DNA from: Rugamonas aquatica
Lineage (GTDB): Bacteria > Pseudomonadota > Gammaproteobacteria > Burkholderiales > Burkholderiaceae_D
DNA length: 64,000 bases
Direction of reading: 5' to 3'
NCBI RefSeq assembly: GCF_009380215.1
Contig: NZ_WHUG01000003.1
Coordinates: forward strand, 558,001 to 622,000
Position numbers and translations under genes: made by a program. Position 1 is the first letter of the stretch. Each line of letters opens with the position of its first letter. The notes beneath the pieces are model-generated. The model was not told the DNA's origin, ran no database searches, and worked only from the letters and a program-made list of their open reading frames with translations. Below, piece after piece: positions 18,567 to 26,265 of this stretch.

Positions 18567-19292
18567 ATGATGAGATATGTACTGGTCGCCGCATGCAGCG
18601 GCGCGATGCTGATGGCGTGCAGCGGCATCGCGCCCGCGCCCGCACCCACATCCGAGCCGGAGCCTGACACGCGGAGTGCCGCCCTGACGGCGCTGGAGCG
18701 GGCCTGTTTGCAGGCGCCGACCGAGGCGTCGAGCTGGGAGCAGCTGGGCGCTGCGCTGGAGGCCGGCGGAGAACGCGAGCGGGCGGCGGTCATGTTCAGG
18801 CAGGCGGCCACGCTGCGCGCGCATGACGTGCAGCGCGACTACGCGCTGTTGAAGGAAGGCGCGGCGCAGGCCAGGGCCGTCCTCGATGCATCGATGCCGC
18901 GCACGGAAGTGCGGCAGATCGGCGCGGCATTGGTGGAGGTGCTGCGCGTCGGCGCTGGCGCAGGTGTCGGCACCGTTGCCGATGCCGCCGCCGCACCCGC
19001 GCCGTCGGGTGTCCGGCTGGAGATCAGCAACGGCAACGGCATCACCGGCGCCGCCGCGCGGCTGGCGCGCACGCTGAACGCGGAGGGCATCAAGGCCACG
19101 CGCCTGACCAACGTCCGGCCTTTCGTGGTGCCGCTCAGCCGCATCGAGTATCAGCGCGACCAGCAGCTGCTGGCCCAAACGCTGGCGCAGCGACTGGGCT
19201 TGCCGCTACAGGCGCAGAGCGGAAAACCGGCCTACGCCGACATGCGCATCGTGCTGGGGCACGACGTGGTGCAGGCCCGTTATTTGAAGTAA
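18567..19292 (+). CDS. Tad-locus lipoprotein with TPR-like (TadD-type) and LytR_C domains
   Basis: A 241-residue predicted lipoprotein (signal ending LMACSG, Cys at about 19). Residues 30-110 read as a TPR-like helical pair in the style of TadD. Residues 145-235 match the LytR_C domain (VRLEISNGNGITGAAARLAR), an extracytoplasmic fold thought to contact cell-wall polymers. It is the last gene of the operon. TadE, TadF and TadG genes are not present in this window. Two ATGs occur in tandem (18567, 18570) after GGAG. Confidence 0.8.
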   Translation: MMRYVLVAACSGAMLMACSGIAPAPAPTSEPEPDTRSAALTALERACLQAPTEASSWEQLGAALEAGGERERAAVMFRQAATLRAHDVQRDYALLKEGAAQARAVLDASMPRTEVRQIGAALVEVLRVGAGAGVGTVADAAAAPAPSGVRLEISNGNGITGAAARLARTLNAEGIKATRLTNVRPFVVPLSRIEYQRDQQLLAQTLAQRLGLPLQAQSGKPAYADMRIVLGHDVVQARYLK

Positions 19293-19331
19293 AAAAAAAC
19301 CGTCCGGGAGGGGGTGACCCTCGTGGACGGT
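19292..19331 (-). terminator. Rho-independent terminator for the GIN-domain operon
   Basis: Read on the minus strand, ACCGTCC and GGACGGT form a stem enclosing a second 5-bp stem (GAGGG / CCCTC), followed by nine T residues that end at the Tad-locus stop codon. It terminates leftward transcription from the gene at 19375-20142. On the plus strand the hairpin is followed only by TAAAA, so it is weak in that direction. Confidence 0.8.
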
Positions 19332-19374
19332 AAAAACACACCCATGTGTTTCCTGCTGCGGACTACCGCATTCC

Positions 19375-20142
19375 TTACTGCCAGCTGATGCTGCCCATGC
19401 CGCGGGTGCTGGCGTTACGACTGGCCGGGTTGCCGTACACCTTGGCCGAACCCATGCCCGATAATTTCATGTTCGCGCTGTTCTTCGCGTACACCGACGC
19501 GCTGCCCAGGCCTGTCATGTCGACGTCCACCGCATCGGCGCGCAGCGCCTGTGCATCGAGTCCGCCCACGCCGCCGAGGGTGGCGTGCAGTTGCCTGGTC
19601 TGGCCCGTCATTTCGATATGGCCGGCGCCGTGCAGATTCAGATCGACGTTGTCGCTGTTGCCGGTGTTGACGGTCATGCTGCCGACGCCGCCCAACTTCA
19701 CGTCGACGTTGCGATACTGGGCATTGACTTTCACCGAACCCGCGCCGTCCAGTCTCAGTTGCAGCTTGTCGCCGCTGAAGCCGGCGACTTCGGTCGAGCC
19801 GACGCCGCCCGACACCACCTGCTGCAGATTCGGCAGCGTCAGCTCCGCGCGCAGCGACTGCTTGTTGCCGAAGCTGAAGCTGCGGATCTTGCTTGTGCCG
19901 ATGTGCAGCGTATCGCCCGTCTGCTCCACCGTCACTTTTTTCAGCGCGTCAGCCTCTCCGTATAGAGTCAGCGACGCGACTGGTCCTTGCTTGACCTTGA
20001 GGCTGATGACGCCATCAAGGTCGATGTTGACGGCACGCGCATCGACGCTGCGGTTCTCGCTGATCACATCGGCCGCCAGCGCGGCGCTGGCGCCGCTGCT
20101 CAGTACCGTGGCCAGCATTGCAGCCTGCAGATATTTTTTCAT
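19375..20142 (-). CDS. Exported GIN-domain (DUF2807) protein
   Basis: A 255-residue protein with a cleavable signal peptide (KKYLQAAMLATVLSSGASAA, cut near residue 24). The mature part is built of short repeated beta-helix turns (LGGVGSMTVNTG; GAGHIEMTGQT; GLGSASVYAKNS; GMGSAKVYGNP), the hallmark of the putative auto-transporter-adhesin head GIN domain. The role is probably periplasmic or cell-surface; the exact function is unknown. It is cotranscribed with the 67-residue gene 37 bases upstream and ends at the strong terminator at 19292-19331. Confidence 0.85.
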   Translation of the reverse strand: MKKYLQAAMLATVLSSGASAALAADVISENRSVDARAVNIDLDGVISLKVKQGPVASLTLYGEADALKKVTVEQTGDTLHIGTSKIRSFSFGNKQSLRAELTLPNLQQVVSGGVGSTEVAGFSGDKLQLRLDGAGSVKVNAQYRNVDVKLGGVGSMTVNTGNSDNVDLNLHGAGHIEMTGQTRQLHATLGGVGGLDAQALRADAVDVDMTGLGSASVYAKNSANMKLSGMGSAKVYGNPASRNASTRGMGSISWQ

Positions 20143-20179
20143 GATGCGCTCCGTCGTTGTTCGAGGGTTGCTGCGTGAA

Positions 20180-20383
20180 TTACAGTGCTGCTTTTTCTGC
20201 GGCGGTCAGGCGTTTGGCGCTGACGGTGACTACCTGCATTTTGCTGGTGTCGGCCTTGGCGGCGACTGCTGCCACCGGGGCTGCGCTGTGCATGGCCGGT
20301 ACGGCTGCGGTGGCGAACGAGGTGGCGCTGGCGACGACGATTGCTGCGACGAAGATGGCTTCCATGTTTTTGGCGATGTTCAT
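20180..20383 (-). CDS. Small exported Ala-rich protein upstream of the GIN-domain gene
   Basis: A 67-residue protein with an N-terminal signal-like segment (AIFVAAIVVASATSFATAA) and a short Ala-rich mature part ending in VVTVSAKRLTAAEKAAL. A textbook AAGGAG ribosome site lies 6 bases before the ATG at 20383. It lies in an operon with the GIN-domain gene. I do not recognise a family. Confidence 0.7.
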   Translation of the reverse strand: MNIAKNMEAIFVAAIVVASATSFATAAVPAMHSAAPVAAVAAKADTSKMQVVTVSAKRLTAAEKAAL

Positions 20384-20507
20384 TTTGAGCTCCTTGGGTT
20401 GTGTGGTTCACTGCGTTTTGTCTTGCGTTGAGTGAACTATAGACAAGGGGCCCCCGTACATCCATCGGGATGTGACGAACTGCAAAAACGAGGGGGCAGA
20501 ATGCGGA

Positions 20508-21410
20508 TTAGCGGTTTGAAACTGCGCCGCACAGCAGGTCTTGATTGCTGGCGTAGAGCTGCGTCAGCCAGGCGGAGACGGTTTTGAAGCGGGCGATGGA
20601 GCCGGCGTCGCGATGGCTGAGCAGCCAGATATCGCGCTGCACCTCGACGCCGCTGCCGATGCGTATCAGATCTTCCTGCTCGCCCAGCAGGCAGGGCAGC
20701 AACGCCATGCCGACGCCGGCGCGGCAGGCGCGCACCATCGTGCTCAGGCTGTTCACCTTCAGCACTTTGCGCGGTTGCGGGTCCATCTGCGCCAGCCACT
20801 GCATTTCGCCGGTGCCGGCCAGCGCGTCGTCGTAGGCGATCCACGGCTGGGTGCCCCAGCAGGCGCGCGGCGTGTCGGCGAAGCTGGCGTGGCCGTAGAC
20901 GGCGAAGCCGAGATCGCCCAGCTTGCGCATCACCAGCGCCGCATCCTCGCCCGGCTTGCCCAGGCGCAGGGCGAAATCGGCCTCGCGGCGGGTGAAGGAC
21001 AGGTTCTGGTTTTCCGCCTGCAGCGTCAACTGCAGATGCGGATGCTGCGCGTGCAGGGCGGGAACGTGGTCCAGCAGCCAGTAGTCGAACAGGAAGTCGA
21101 TCGAGGTGATGTTAACCGGGCCGGCGGTGGCGTCAGCCTCCTGGGTAGAGGCTTGCAACATGCTCTGGACGTTGCCGTAGACCGCTTCGCCGTGCTGGAC
21201 GAAGACCTGGCCGGCGTCGGTCAGCTGGTAGCCGGTGTTATCGCGGATGAACAGGCGCAGCTTCAGGGCTTTTTCGGCGGCGGCGATGCGGCGGCTGATG
21301 GTCGAGGCGTCCACGCCCAGCTGGCGGCCGGTGGCGCTCATGCTGCCGCTGCGCGCCAGCGTCAGGATCAGCGGGATGTCGTTCCAGTCGAATTCGGTAT
21401 TTGAGGGCAT
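20508..21410 (-). CDS. LysR family transcriptional regulator
   Basis: A 300-residue LysR regulator: winged helix-turn-helix in 8-65 (SGSMSATGRQLGVDASTISR), effector domain 92-290. The DASTISRRI recognition helix is the type seen in regulators of single divergent hydrolase or oxidoreductase genes. It is divergent from the Tat-exported hydrolase at 21725 across a 314-bp gap, so it probably regulates that gene. The effector is unknown. Confidence 0.9.
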   Translation of the reverse strand: MPSNTEFDWNDIPLILTLARSGSMSATGRQLGVDASTISRRIAAAEKALKLRLFIRDNTGYQLTDAGQVFVQHGEAVYGNVQSMLQASTQEADATAGPVNITSIDFLFDYWLLDHVPALHAQHPHLQLTLQAENQNLSFTRREADFALRLGKPGEDAALVMRKLGDLGFAVYGHASFADTPRACWGTQPWIAYDDALAGTGEMQWLAQMDPQPRKVLKVNSLSTMVRACRAGVGMALLPCLLGEQEDLIRIGSGVEVQRDIWLLSHRDAGSIARFKTVSAWLTQLYASNQDLLCGAVSNR

Positions 21411-21724
21411 GGAGGATGTCGTTTCATGGGGGAGGGCTGCATTTTTGCAAAGCCAGCTTGCAGGGCTGTCTGTTCCGCAAATGCGCCGGCTGGCCTAAGA
21501 TTCAACCCATCGCAAGGCCAAACGTGCGAAGCACTGTAGCACAGGCCCTTGTAGCCAAGTATCAACTAAAAGGAAGAAGTTGCTGTAAAAGAATTGATTG
21601 AAATAGCTTGCTATTGAATAGCGTGCGATATATATTGGGCACGTGGGCAACACAAGAATCGCCAGTAAGAATGTAGAAATGTAGTTTCCTATTAAATCGT
21701 TAACTAACTAAAATGGAGTCCATC
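21411..21724. promoter_or_regulatory. Divergent LysR / hydrolase control region with candidate promoter
   Basis: This 314-base gap contains a plausible rightward sigma70 promoter: TTGCTA at 21608-21613, 17-base spacer, TATATT at 21631-21636. That leaves a leader of about 80 bases before the hydrolase. LysR sites would be expected just upstream, but I cannot assign a T-N11-A element with confidence. Confidence 0.4.
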
Positions 21725-22720
21725 ATGAGCAAAACTACCCAAGACCAAGCAGTGAACCCATCCCGCCGCTCCGCCATCTTCGGTGGCGCCGGCGCCGCAG
21801 TCGCCGCCGTGGCCGTGCCGCTGGCCGCGTTTGCCGGGGGCAGCGCACAGGCCGCGCCGGTCATTCATGGTGGCGCAGTCAGCAAAACGGGCAGCACCAT
21901 CACCACCCGCGACGGCGTCGAGATCTACTACAAGGATTGGGGCCCGCGCACCGGCCAACCGGTGATCCTGAGCCACGGCTGGCCGCTGAACGCCGACAGC
22001 TGGGAATCGGCCGCCTTCCACCTGGCCAACAACGGCTTCCGCGTCATCACCCATGACCGCCGCGGCCACGGCCGTTCGAGCCAGCCTTGGGACGGCAACG
22101 ACATGGACCACTACGCCGACGACCTGGCGCAGCTGATCGAAGCGCTGGACCTGAAAAACATCATCCTGGCCGGCTTCTCGACCGGCGGCGGCGAGGTGGC
22201 GCGTTACGTGGGCCGTCACGGCACCAAGCGCATCGCCAAGCTGGGCCTGATCTCCGCCGTGCCGCCGCTGATGCTGAAAACCGCCACCAACCCGGGCGGC
22301 CTGCCGATGGAAGTGTTCGACGGCATCCGCGCCGGCTCGGTCGCCAACCGCGCCCAGCTGTACCTGGACATCGCCTCCGGCCCGTTCTACGGCTACAACC
22401 GTCCGGGCGCCAAGCCTTCGCAGGGCATCATCCAGGCATGGTATGCGCAGGGCATGCAGGCCGGCCACAAGAATACCTATGACTCGATCAAGGCCTTCTC
22501 CGAGACCGACTTCCGCGAGGATTTGAAAAAGTTCGACAAGCCGACGCTGGTCATCCATGGCGACGACGACCAGATCGTGCCGATCGACGCCGCAGGCAAA
22601 GCCTCGGCCGCCATCGTCAAGCACGCCAAGCTGATCGTCTACCCGGGCGCGCCGCACGGCTTGACCGATACGCACAAGGACCGCTTCAACGCCGACTTCC
22701 TGGCCTTCGCCAAGTCTTAA
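21725..22720 (+). CDS. Tat-exported alpha/beta hydrolase (non-heme chloroperoxidase / arylesterase-like)
   Basis: A 331-residue serine hydrolase. The twin-arginine signal ([13 protein letters not shown] from residue 13) predicts export of the folded enzyme, with cleavage after AQAA near 44. The triad is Ser152 in GFSTG, an Asp in HGDDDQIVP (278-286) and His311 in [16 protein letters not shown] and HDRRGHGRS are the chloroperoxidase-family stretches. The second ATG (21725) is chosen because GGAG lies just ahead of it. It is divergent from a LysR gene and ends in a strong terminator. The natural substrate is unknown. Confidence 0.9.
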   Translation: MSKTTQDQAVNPSRRSAIFGGAGAAVAAVAVPLAAFAGGSAQAAPVIHGGAVSKTGSTITTRDGVEIYYKDWGPRTGQPVILSHGWPLNADSWESAAFHLANNGFRVITHDRRGHGRSSQPWDGNDMDHYADDLAQLIEALDLKNIILAGFSTGGGEVARYVGRHGTKRIAKLGLISAVPPLMLKTATNPGGLPMEVFDGIRAGSVANRAQLYLDIASGPFYGYNRPGAKPSQGIIQAWYAQGMQAGHKNTYDSIKAFSETDFREDLKKFDKPTLVIHGDDDQIVPIDAAGKASAAIVKHAKLIVYPGAPHGLTDTHKDRFNADFLAFAKS

Positions 22721-22724
22721 AATG

Positions 22725-22753
22725 AAGAAAGGGCCCCGAGGGGCCCTTTCTTT
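22725..22753 (+). terminator. Strong Rho-independent terminator
   Basis: AAAGGGCCCC and GGGGCCCTTT face each other around a GA centre, flanked by AAG and CTTT, directly after the hydrolase stop. It could also serve leftward transcription from the Cys-rich peptide gene at 22769-22900. Confidence 0.88.
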
Positions 22754-22768
22754 ACGTCAGCCTAACGC

Positions 22769-22900
22769 TTAGAAGCAGCAGGCCAGCATCTTGACGCAGC
22801 ACTCCAGGCCGCCGCAGCAATCCATGGTGCTGGCGTAGGCGCCGGCGGATGCCAGCAGGATGGCCGTCACGGCCGTTGCTTTGATGATGATCGATTTCAT
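22769..22900 (-). CDS. Tiny exported Cys-rich peptide (43 aa)
   Basis: A complete 43-codon frame with an AAGGA ribosome site 7 bases before the ATG. A signal peptide (KSIIIKATAVTAILLASAG, ending AYA) leaves a mature peptide of about 20 residues containing three vicinal cysteine pairs: CCGGLECC followed by MLACCF at the C-terminus. The CC arrangement could bind a soft metal or form tight disulfides. I know no function. It lies 54 bases from a second Cys-rich exported protein in the same direction, suggesting an operon. Confidence 0.7.
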   Translation of the reverse strand: MKSIIIKATAVTAILLASAGAYASTMDCCGGLECCVKMLACCF

Positions 22901-22954
22901 GGTGTTTCCTTATAAAAGTAAAAGTTGTTTGCTTGATCGAAAACACTTTCACCG

Positions 22955-23221
22955 TCAGTCGGGAGGACACCACACTTTGGTCGGTGGGGGAGGCAGCATG
23001 GCGGGGGCGGGGCATTGCGCCGCCACGCTGGCGGGCGGCGTCGCCTGTTGCGCGATATCGCCCAGGGCGGCCGGCATCGCCGACGGCAGACAATCGGCCG
23101 CCACGCACTGCGTCACCGGGCAATCGGCGCTCTTGCAGCAGGCATGCGCGGGCGCGGCTGCCAGCACGGAGCTGTACAGCACGAAAACCACCGCGACAAA
23201 GAGGGCCAGGACGTTACGCAT
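22955..23221 (-). CDS. Small exported Cys-rich protein (88 aa)
   Basis: An 88-residue protein with a signal peptide (VLALFVAVVFVLYSSVLAAA) followed by ACCKSADCPVTQCVAADC and a Pro/Ala-rich tail ending in WCPPD. Seven cysteines in about 65 mature residues suggest an oxidised or metal-binding periplasmic protein. It is probably transcribed with the 43-residue peptide. It is divergent from the solute-binding protein at 23285, sharing a 63-base gap. No family is recognised. Confidence 0.6.
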   Translation of the reverse strand: MRNVLALFVAVVFVLYSSVLAAAPAHACCKSADCPVTQCVAADCLPSAMPAALGDIAQQATPPASVAAQCPAPAMLPPPPTKVWCPPD

Positions 23222-23284
23222 CCGAGCATTGTAGCAAGGTCAAGGTTAGGGCGAGCTTAAATCGGGCCATGCTATATTTCAACT

Positions 23285-24028
23285 ATGAAAATGTCCCTGA
23301 CGGCGCTGGCGATATTGTGCTTGGGCGTGCTCCACGGAGCGGCGCGGGGCGAGGTCGTCAACGTTTATACCAGCGCCCGTGTCGCACCACTGGTGATCGG
23401 CGACGGCGGCGGCATCTATTCTGACATGGTGGCGTACCTGAACCGCAAACAACTCGGCCAGCTGAGTTTTAAATTGATCTATCTGCCGCGCAAGCGCTTG
23501 CAGCTGCAAGTGGAGCGGGGCGAGTTGGACGGCATCGTCATCGGCATGATGCCGCACTGGTTTGACGACGCCGCGCAGAAAAAATACCTGTGGACCGCGC
23601 CGTTCGATACCGACCGCTACGTCATCGTGCTGCCTGCGGGGCAGGCTTTCAACATGTCCAAGCCCGGCGCGCTGGCCGGCCGCACGGTCGGCATGGTGCT
23701 TGGCTACAGCTATCCCGATCTGGAAGACTGGATGCACCAGCAAGGCCTGGTCCGCAGCGACGCCGCCAGCGACGACCACAACCTGGAAAAGCTGCGGCTG
23801 GGCCGTGTGGACAGCGTGGCCGCCGCCGGCGCGATCGTGCGCTACTACATGAAGGTGCACGCGATAGACGCGGGCAAGTTCCAACTGCAGGAGTTGCCCT
23901 CCCAGCTCACCGAGCGCCGTTTCCTGGTGCCTCATTCCAAAGTGTTGGTCTACGACAGGATCGCCCCCGTGATCCGGCAGCTCAAGGACGATCCCGAATG
24001 GCAGCGGTTGAAGGCCAAATACGAATAG
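23285..24028 (+). CDS. Periplasmic solute-binding protein, family 3-like
   Basis: A 247-residue exported protein (signal SLTALAILCLGVLHGAARG) with the fold of amino-acid-type family 3 binding proteins: the first lobe includes PRKRLQLQVERGELDGIVIG, the second GRTVGMVLGYSYPDLEDW. There are no permease or ATPase genes nearby, so it may be an orphan binding protein, as is common in Oxalobacteraceae. TATATT lies only 7-12 bases before the ATG and no ribosome site is visible, so a very short leader or leaderless transcript is possible. Confidence 0.8.
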   Translation: MKMSLTALAILCLGVLHGAARGEVVNVYTSARVAPLVIGDGGGIYSDMVAYLNRKQLGQLSFKLIYLPRKRLQLQVERGELDGIVIGMMPHWFDDAAQKKYLWTAPFDTDRYVIVLPAGQAFNMSKPGALAGRTVGMVLGYSYPDLEDWMHQQGLVRSDAASDDHNLEKLRLGRVDSVAAAGAIVRYYMKVHAIDAGKFQLQELPSQLTERRFLVPHSKVLVYDRIAPVIRQLKDDPEWQRLKAKYE

Positions 24029-24041
24029 GCCGCTGCCTGCC

Positions 24042-24926
24042 TCAAGCCAGCCGTGCGCGGAAGAAGTCGGTCGTGCGCTGCCAGGCCAGCTTGGCGGCGG
24101 CGGCGTCGTAGCGCGGTGTGGTGTCGTTGTTGAAGCCGTGCTCCACGCCCGGATACACGTGGTACTGATAGGTCGCCCCGGCATCCTTCAGTGCCTGCTC
24201 ATAGGCAGGCCAGCCGGCGCGGATGCGCTCGTCGTTGCCGGCGTCATGGATCAGCAGATGCGCCTTGATGCGCGCCACGTCCGCCGCCGCCGGTTGTCCG
24301 CCGTAGAACGGCACGGCCGCCGCCAGTTCCGGCAACTGCGTGGCCAGGTAGTTGGAAATCCCCCCGCCGAAGCAGAAACCGACCACGCCCAGCTTGCCAT
24401 TGCCTTCCGGTTGCTGTTGCAGCCAGCGCGCGGCGGCGACGAAGTCGGCGCGCGTCTTGGGCTGGTCCAGCTTGCCGAACAGGGCGCGCGCCTTGTCCTC
24501 GTCGCCGGGGTAGCCGCCCAGCGTGAACAAGGCGTCCGGCGCGAAGGCGATGAAGCCGTCCAGCGCCAGGCGGCGGGCGATGTCTTCGATGTGCGGGTTC
24601 AGGCCGCGATTCTCGTGCACCACCAGCACCAGTGGCAGCTTGCCCTTGGCGTCGGCGGGCGAGACCAGGTAGCCGCGCACGGTGCCGTTGCCCTGCGGCG
24701 AAGGCAGCTCGACGAAGCGGGCCTTGATGCGGCGGTCGTCCGCGTTGACGACCGGGGCGGCGAAGCTGGGGCTGAGCGTGGCGAGCAGGCCGGCGGCCGT
24801 GGTGCCGCCCACCGCATAGCGCGCCGACGACGACAGGAAATCACGGCGCGAGATGCCGCCATGTACGTACTGGTCGAACAGCTTCAATACTTCCGGGTCA
24901 AAATCGGCAGCGGTTTTGCGTGTCAT
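24042..24926 (-). CDS. Dienelactone hydrolase family protein with Tat signal
   Basis: A 294-residue hydrolase. It shows a twin-arginine motif SRRDFL at 26-31, an export segment to about 57, then the dienelactone hydrolase fold. The triad is Cys185 in GFCFGG, Asp232 in GNDER and His263 in VEHGFN, with Glu106 in HENRG as in classical dienelactone hydrolases. Export and the lack of aromatic ring-cleavage genes nearby argue against a role in chlorocatechol breakdown. The substrate is unknown. It ends 13 bases from the convergent binding-protein gene. Confidence 0.88.
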   Translation of the reverse strand: MTRKTAADFDPEVLKLFDQYVHGGISRRDFLSSSARYAVGGTTAAGLLATLSPSFAAPVVNADDRRIKARFVELPSPQGNGTVRGYLVSPADAKGKLPLVLVVHENRGLNPHIEDIARRLALDGFIAFAPDALFTLGGYPGDEDKARALFGKLDQPKTRADFVAAARWLQQQPEGNGKLGVVGFCFGGGISNYLATQLPELAAAVPFYGGQPAAADVARIKAHLLIHDAGNDERIRAGWPAYEQALKDAGATYQYHVYPGVEHGFNNDTTPRYDAAAAKLAWQRTTDFFRARLA

Positions 24927-25040
24927 GTCTCGATTCCTCAGGCAGGTGGGCGAGCGGCTAGTGTAGCGCGATGCCGTGCTAACGGCGCTGCGCGCGGGAG
25001 GAATATTTACGCATATTCAAGTGTGGTTTTTGGATCAGGC

Positions 25041-26111
25041 CTAGAGCTTGGTCTTCCCCTGTAGCGCCAGGTTGTGAGCGATGTTCTTGGGATCGCAGCG
25101 CAGGCATTCCACATCGGGACGCACGCCACGGTCTTGCCAGTTGCCGCCGGTGGTAGCGTCGATGGCGCGGGCCACCGGCACCCAGGCCTGGAAATGTTCG
25201 GACAAGGGGAAGCGGTCCGCCAGATGGGCGCTACCCATGGTGGGGCCGCCGACGATCGTGGCGCGTCCCGTCTTCTGCATCGCATAGGCCAGCGCCTCCG
25301 CCGTGCCGTGGGTGTTGCGCGTCGTTAGGATGTACACCGGCCGCTTGCTGCCGTAGCGCGGGCCGATCGGCTGGTCATCGGTCCAGTTCTGAACGGTCAG
25401 ATTGTCTTTGCGGTAGTAGATATCGCCCAGATGCATGCGCTGGTCGTAGAAGTAGGTCGCGAAGGTATTGGCCGCCTCCGGCCAGCCACCGACATTCAGG
25501 CCGAAGTCGATGATGATGGCGCGCGTGTCCTTCAGCTTTTCCATCGCGCTGGCGTATTTGTCGCGGGCGTTGTAGAAGTGGTCGAACTTGAGAATCTGCA
25601 GAAAGCCGATATTCCCTTCAAGGATCTGCACGTTCCAGACGCCGCCGTCGCCCATGGCGCGCTGCGCGCCGGTAAGCCAGCTCTGCGGCCAGGATTCGAC
25701 CGGCTCGATATCGCGCACGGTGCCCGGCGGCGTTTCGCCGGCGACCGGCAGCGGCAGATATTCCAGCTGCAGTTCGCGGTCCGATGCGGCCACTTGCATG
25801 TCTTCGGAGATGCTGTGGGCCAGGTCGCGGCCTTCGCCCAGTTCGTCGTACGTACCGTCCGTCGCGCGGCGCCGCAGCGCGGCTTCGACCAGCGGGGTTT
25901 TTTCCGGGATCACATAATTTTCACGCACGGAAAACAGCGTGCGGCCGACCAGCGCGCCACGCTCGTCCGGCGGCAGCGGCTCCGCCATTTTTTCACCGCT
26001 GCGCACGGCGTTGAACGTCATTGGCACGACCACCAGTCCGTGAAAAGCCAGCAGGGCGCCAAGGATGGCGATGCGCAGACTGCGGTCGATCAGGGTGTTT
26101 GCTGGGGCCAA
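25041..26111 (-). CDS. S41 (C-terminal-processing) peptidase homologue lacking the catalytic serine
   Basis: A 356-residue protein with an N-terminal membrane anchor (13-31), an S41 N-terminal helical region (VRENYVIPEKTPLVEAALRR) and a C-terminal S41 core (165-340). In active relatives a Ser precedes the (A/G)AE motif. Here the stretch reads THGTAEALAYAM (267-278), with Gly at that place, and the DxRxNxGG loop reads DFGLNVGGWPEAA. Activity is therefore doubtful. The start is TTG at 26111 with GGAG six bases upstream. It is divergent from the TonB-dependent receptor and shares its 154-base control region. Confidence 0.8.
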   Translation of the reverse strand: MAPANTLIDRSLRIAILGALLAFHGLVVVPMTFNAVRSGEKMAEPLPPDERGALVGRTLFSVRENYVIPEKTPLVEAALRRRATDGTYDELGEGRDLAHSISEDMQVAASDRELQLEYLPLPVAGETPPGTVRDIEPVESWPQSWLTGAQRAMGDGGVWNVQILEGNIGFLQILKFDHFYNARDKYASAMEKLKDTRAIIIDFGLNVGGWPEAANTFATYFYDQRMHLGDIYYRKDNLTVQNWTDDQPIGPRYGSKRPVYILTTRNTHGTAEALAYAMQKTGRATIVGGPTMGSAHLADRFPLSEHFQAWVPVARAIDATTGGNWQDRGVRPDVECLRCDPKNIAHNLALQGKTKL

Positions 26112-26196
26112 GGAATTCTCCGTCGGTGGAAAGATATCTGCATGCTATTGCATTTTTTATCATCTGGAAAGCAAAGAACCGCGTCGAAAATATCGC

Positions 26197-26226
26197 TTGC
26201 ACTGCTCGCAATAGCACGCGCATAAT
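26197..26226 (+). promoter_or_regulatory. Candidate promoter of the TonB receptor / epimerase operon
   Basis: TTGCAC (26197-26202) and CATAAT (26221-26226) are separated by 18 bases. Initiation near 26233 would place the palindrome at 26236-26253 immediately downstream, where a bound repressor would block transcription. Confidence 0.5.
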
Positions 26227-26235
26227 CGTTAAAAA

Positions 26236-26253
26236 AACGAATGTTCATTCATT
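26236..26253. promoter_or_regulatory. TetR-type operator palindrome ahead of the TonB receptor
   Basis: AACGAATGTTCATTCATT is an 18-bp inverted repeat (arms AAYGAATG / CATTCRTT around a 2-bp centre, one mismatch). A related element at 30158-30175 lies between the TetR gene and the D-aminopeptidase operon; aligned in the same orientation they agree at 14 of 18 bases, with a shared 9-base core AATGAATGA. One TetR protein probably controls both operons. Confidence 0.6.
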
Positions 26254-26265
26254 ATGGAGACGACG

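Noticed and set aside
19299..19331. Terminator for the Tad operon on the plus strand
   Set aside because: The T run is on the minus-strand side; on the plus strand the hairpin is followed by TAAAA, so it mainly serves the GIN-domain operon.
23221..23260. MerR-type metal-responsive promoter ahead of the Cys-rich genes (TTGACC and TACAAT on the minus strand)
   Set aside because: The two boxes are only four bases apart, not the 19-20 needed, so the resemblance is accidental.
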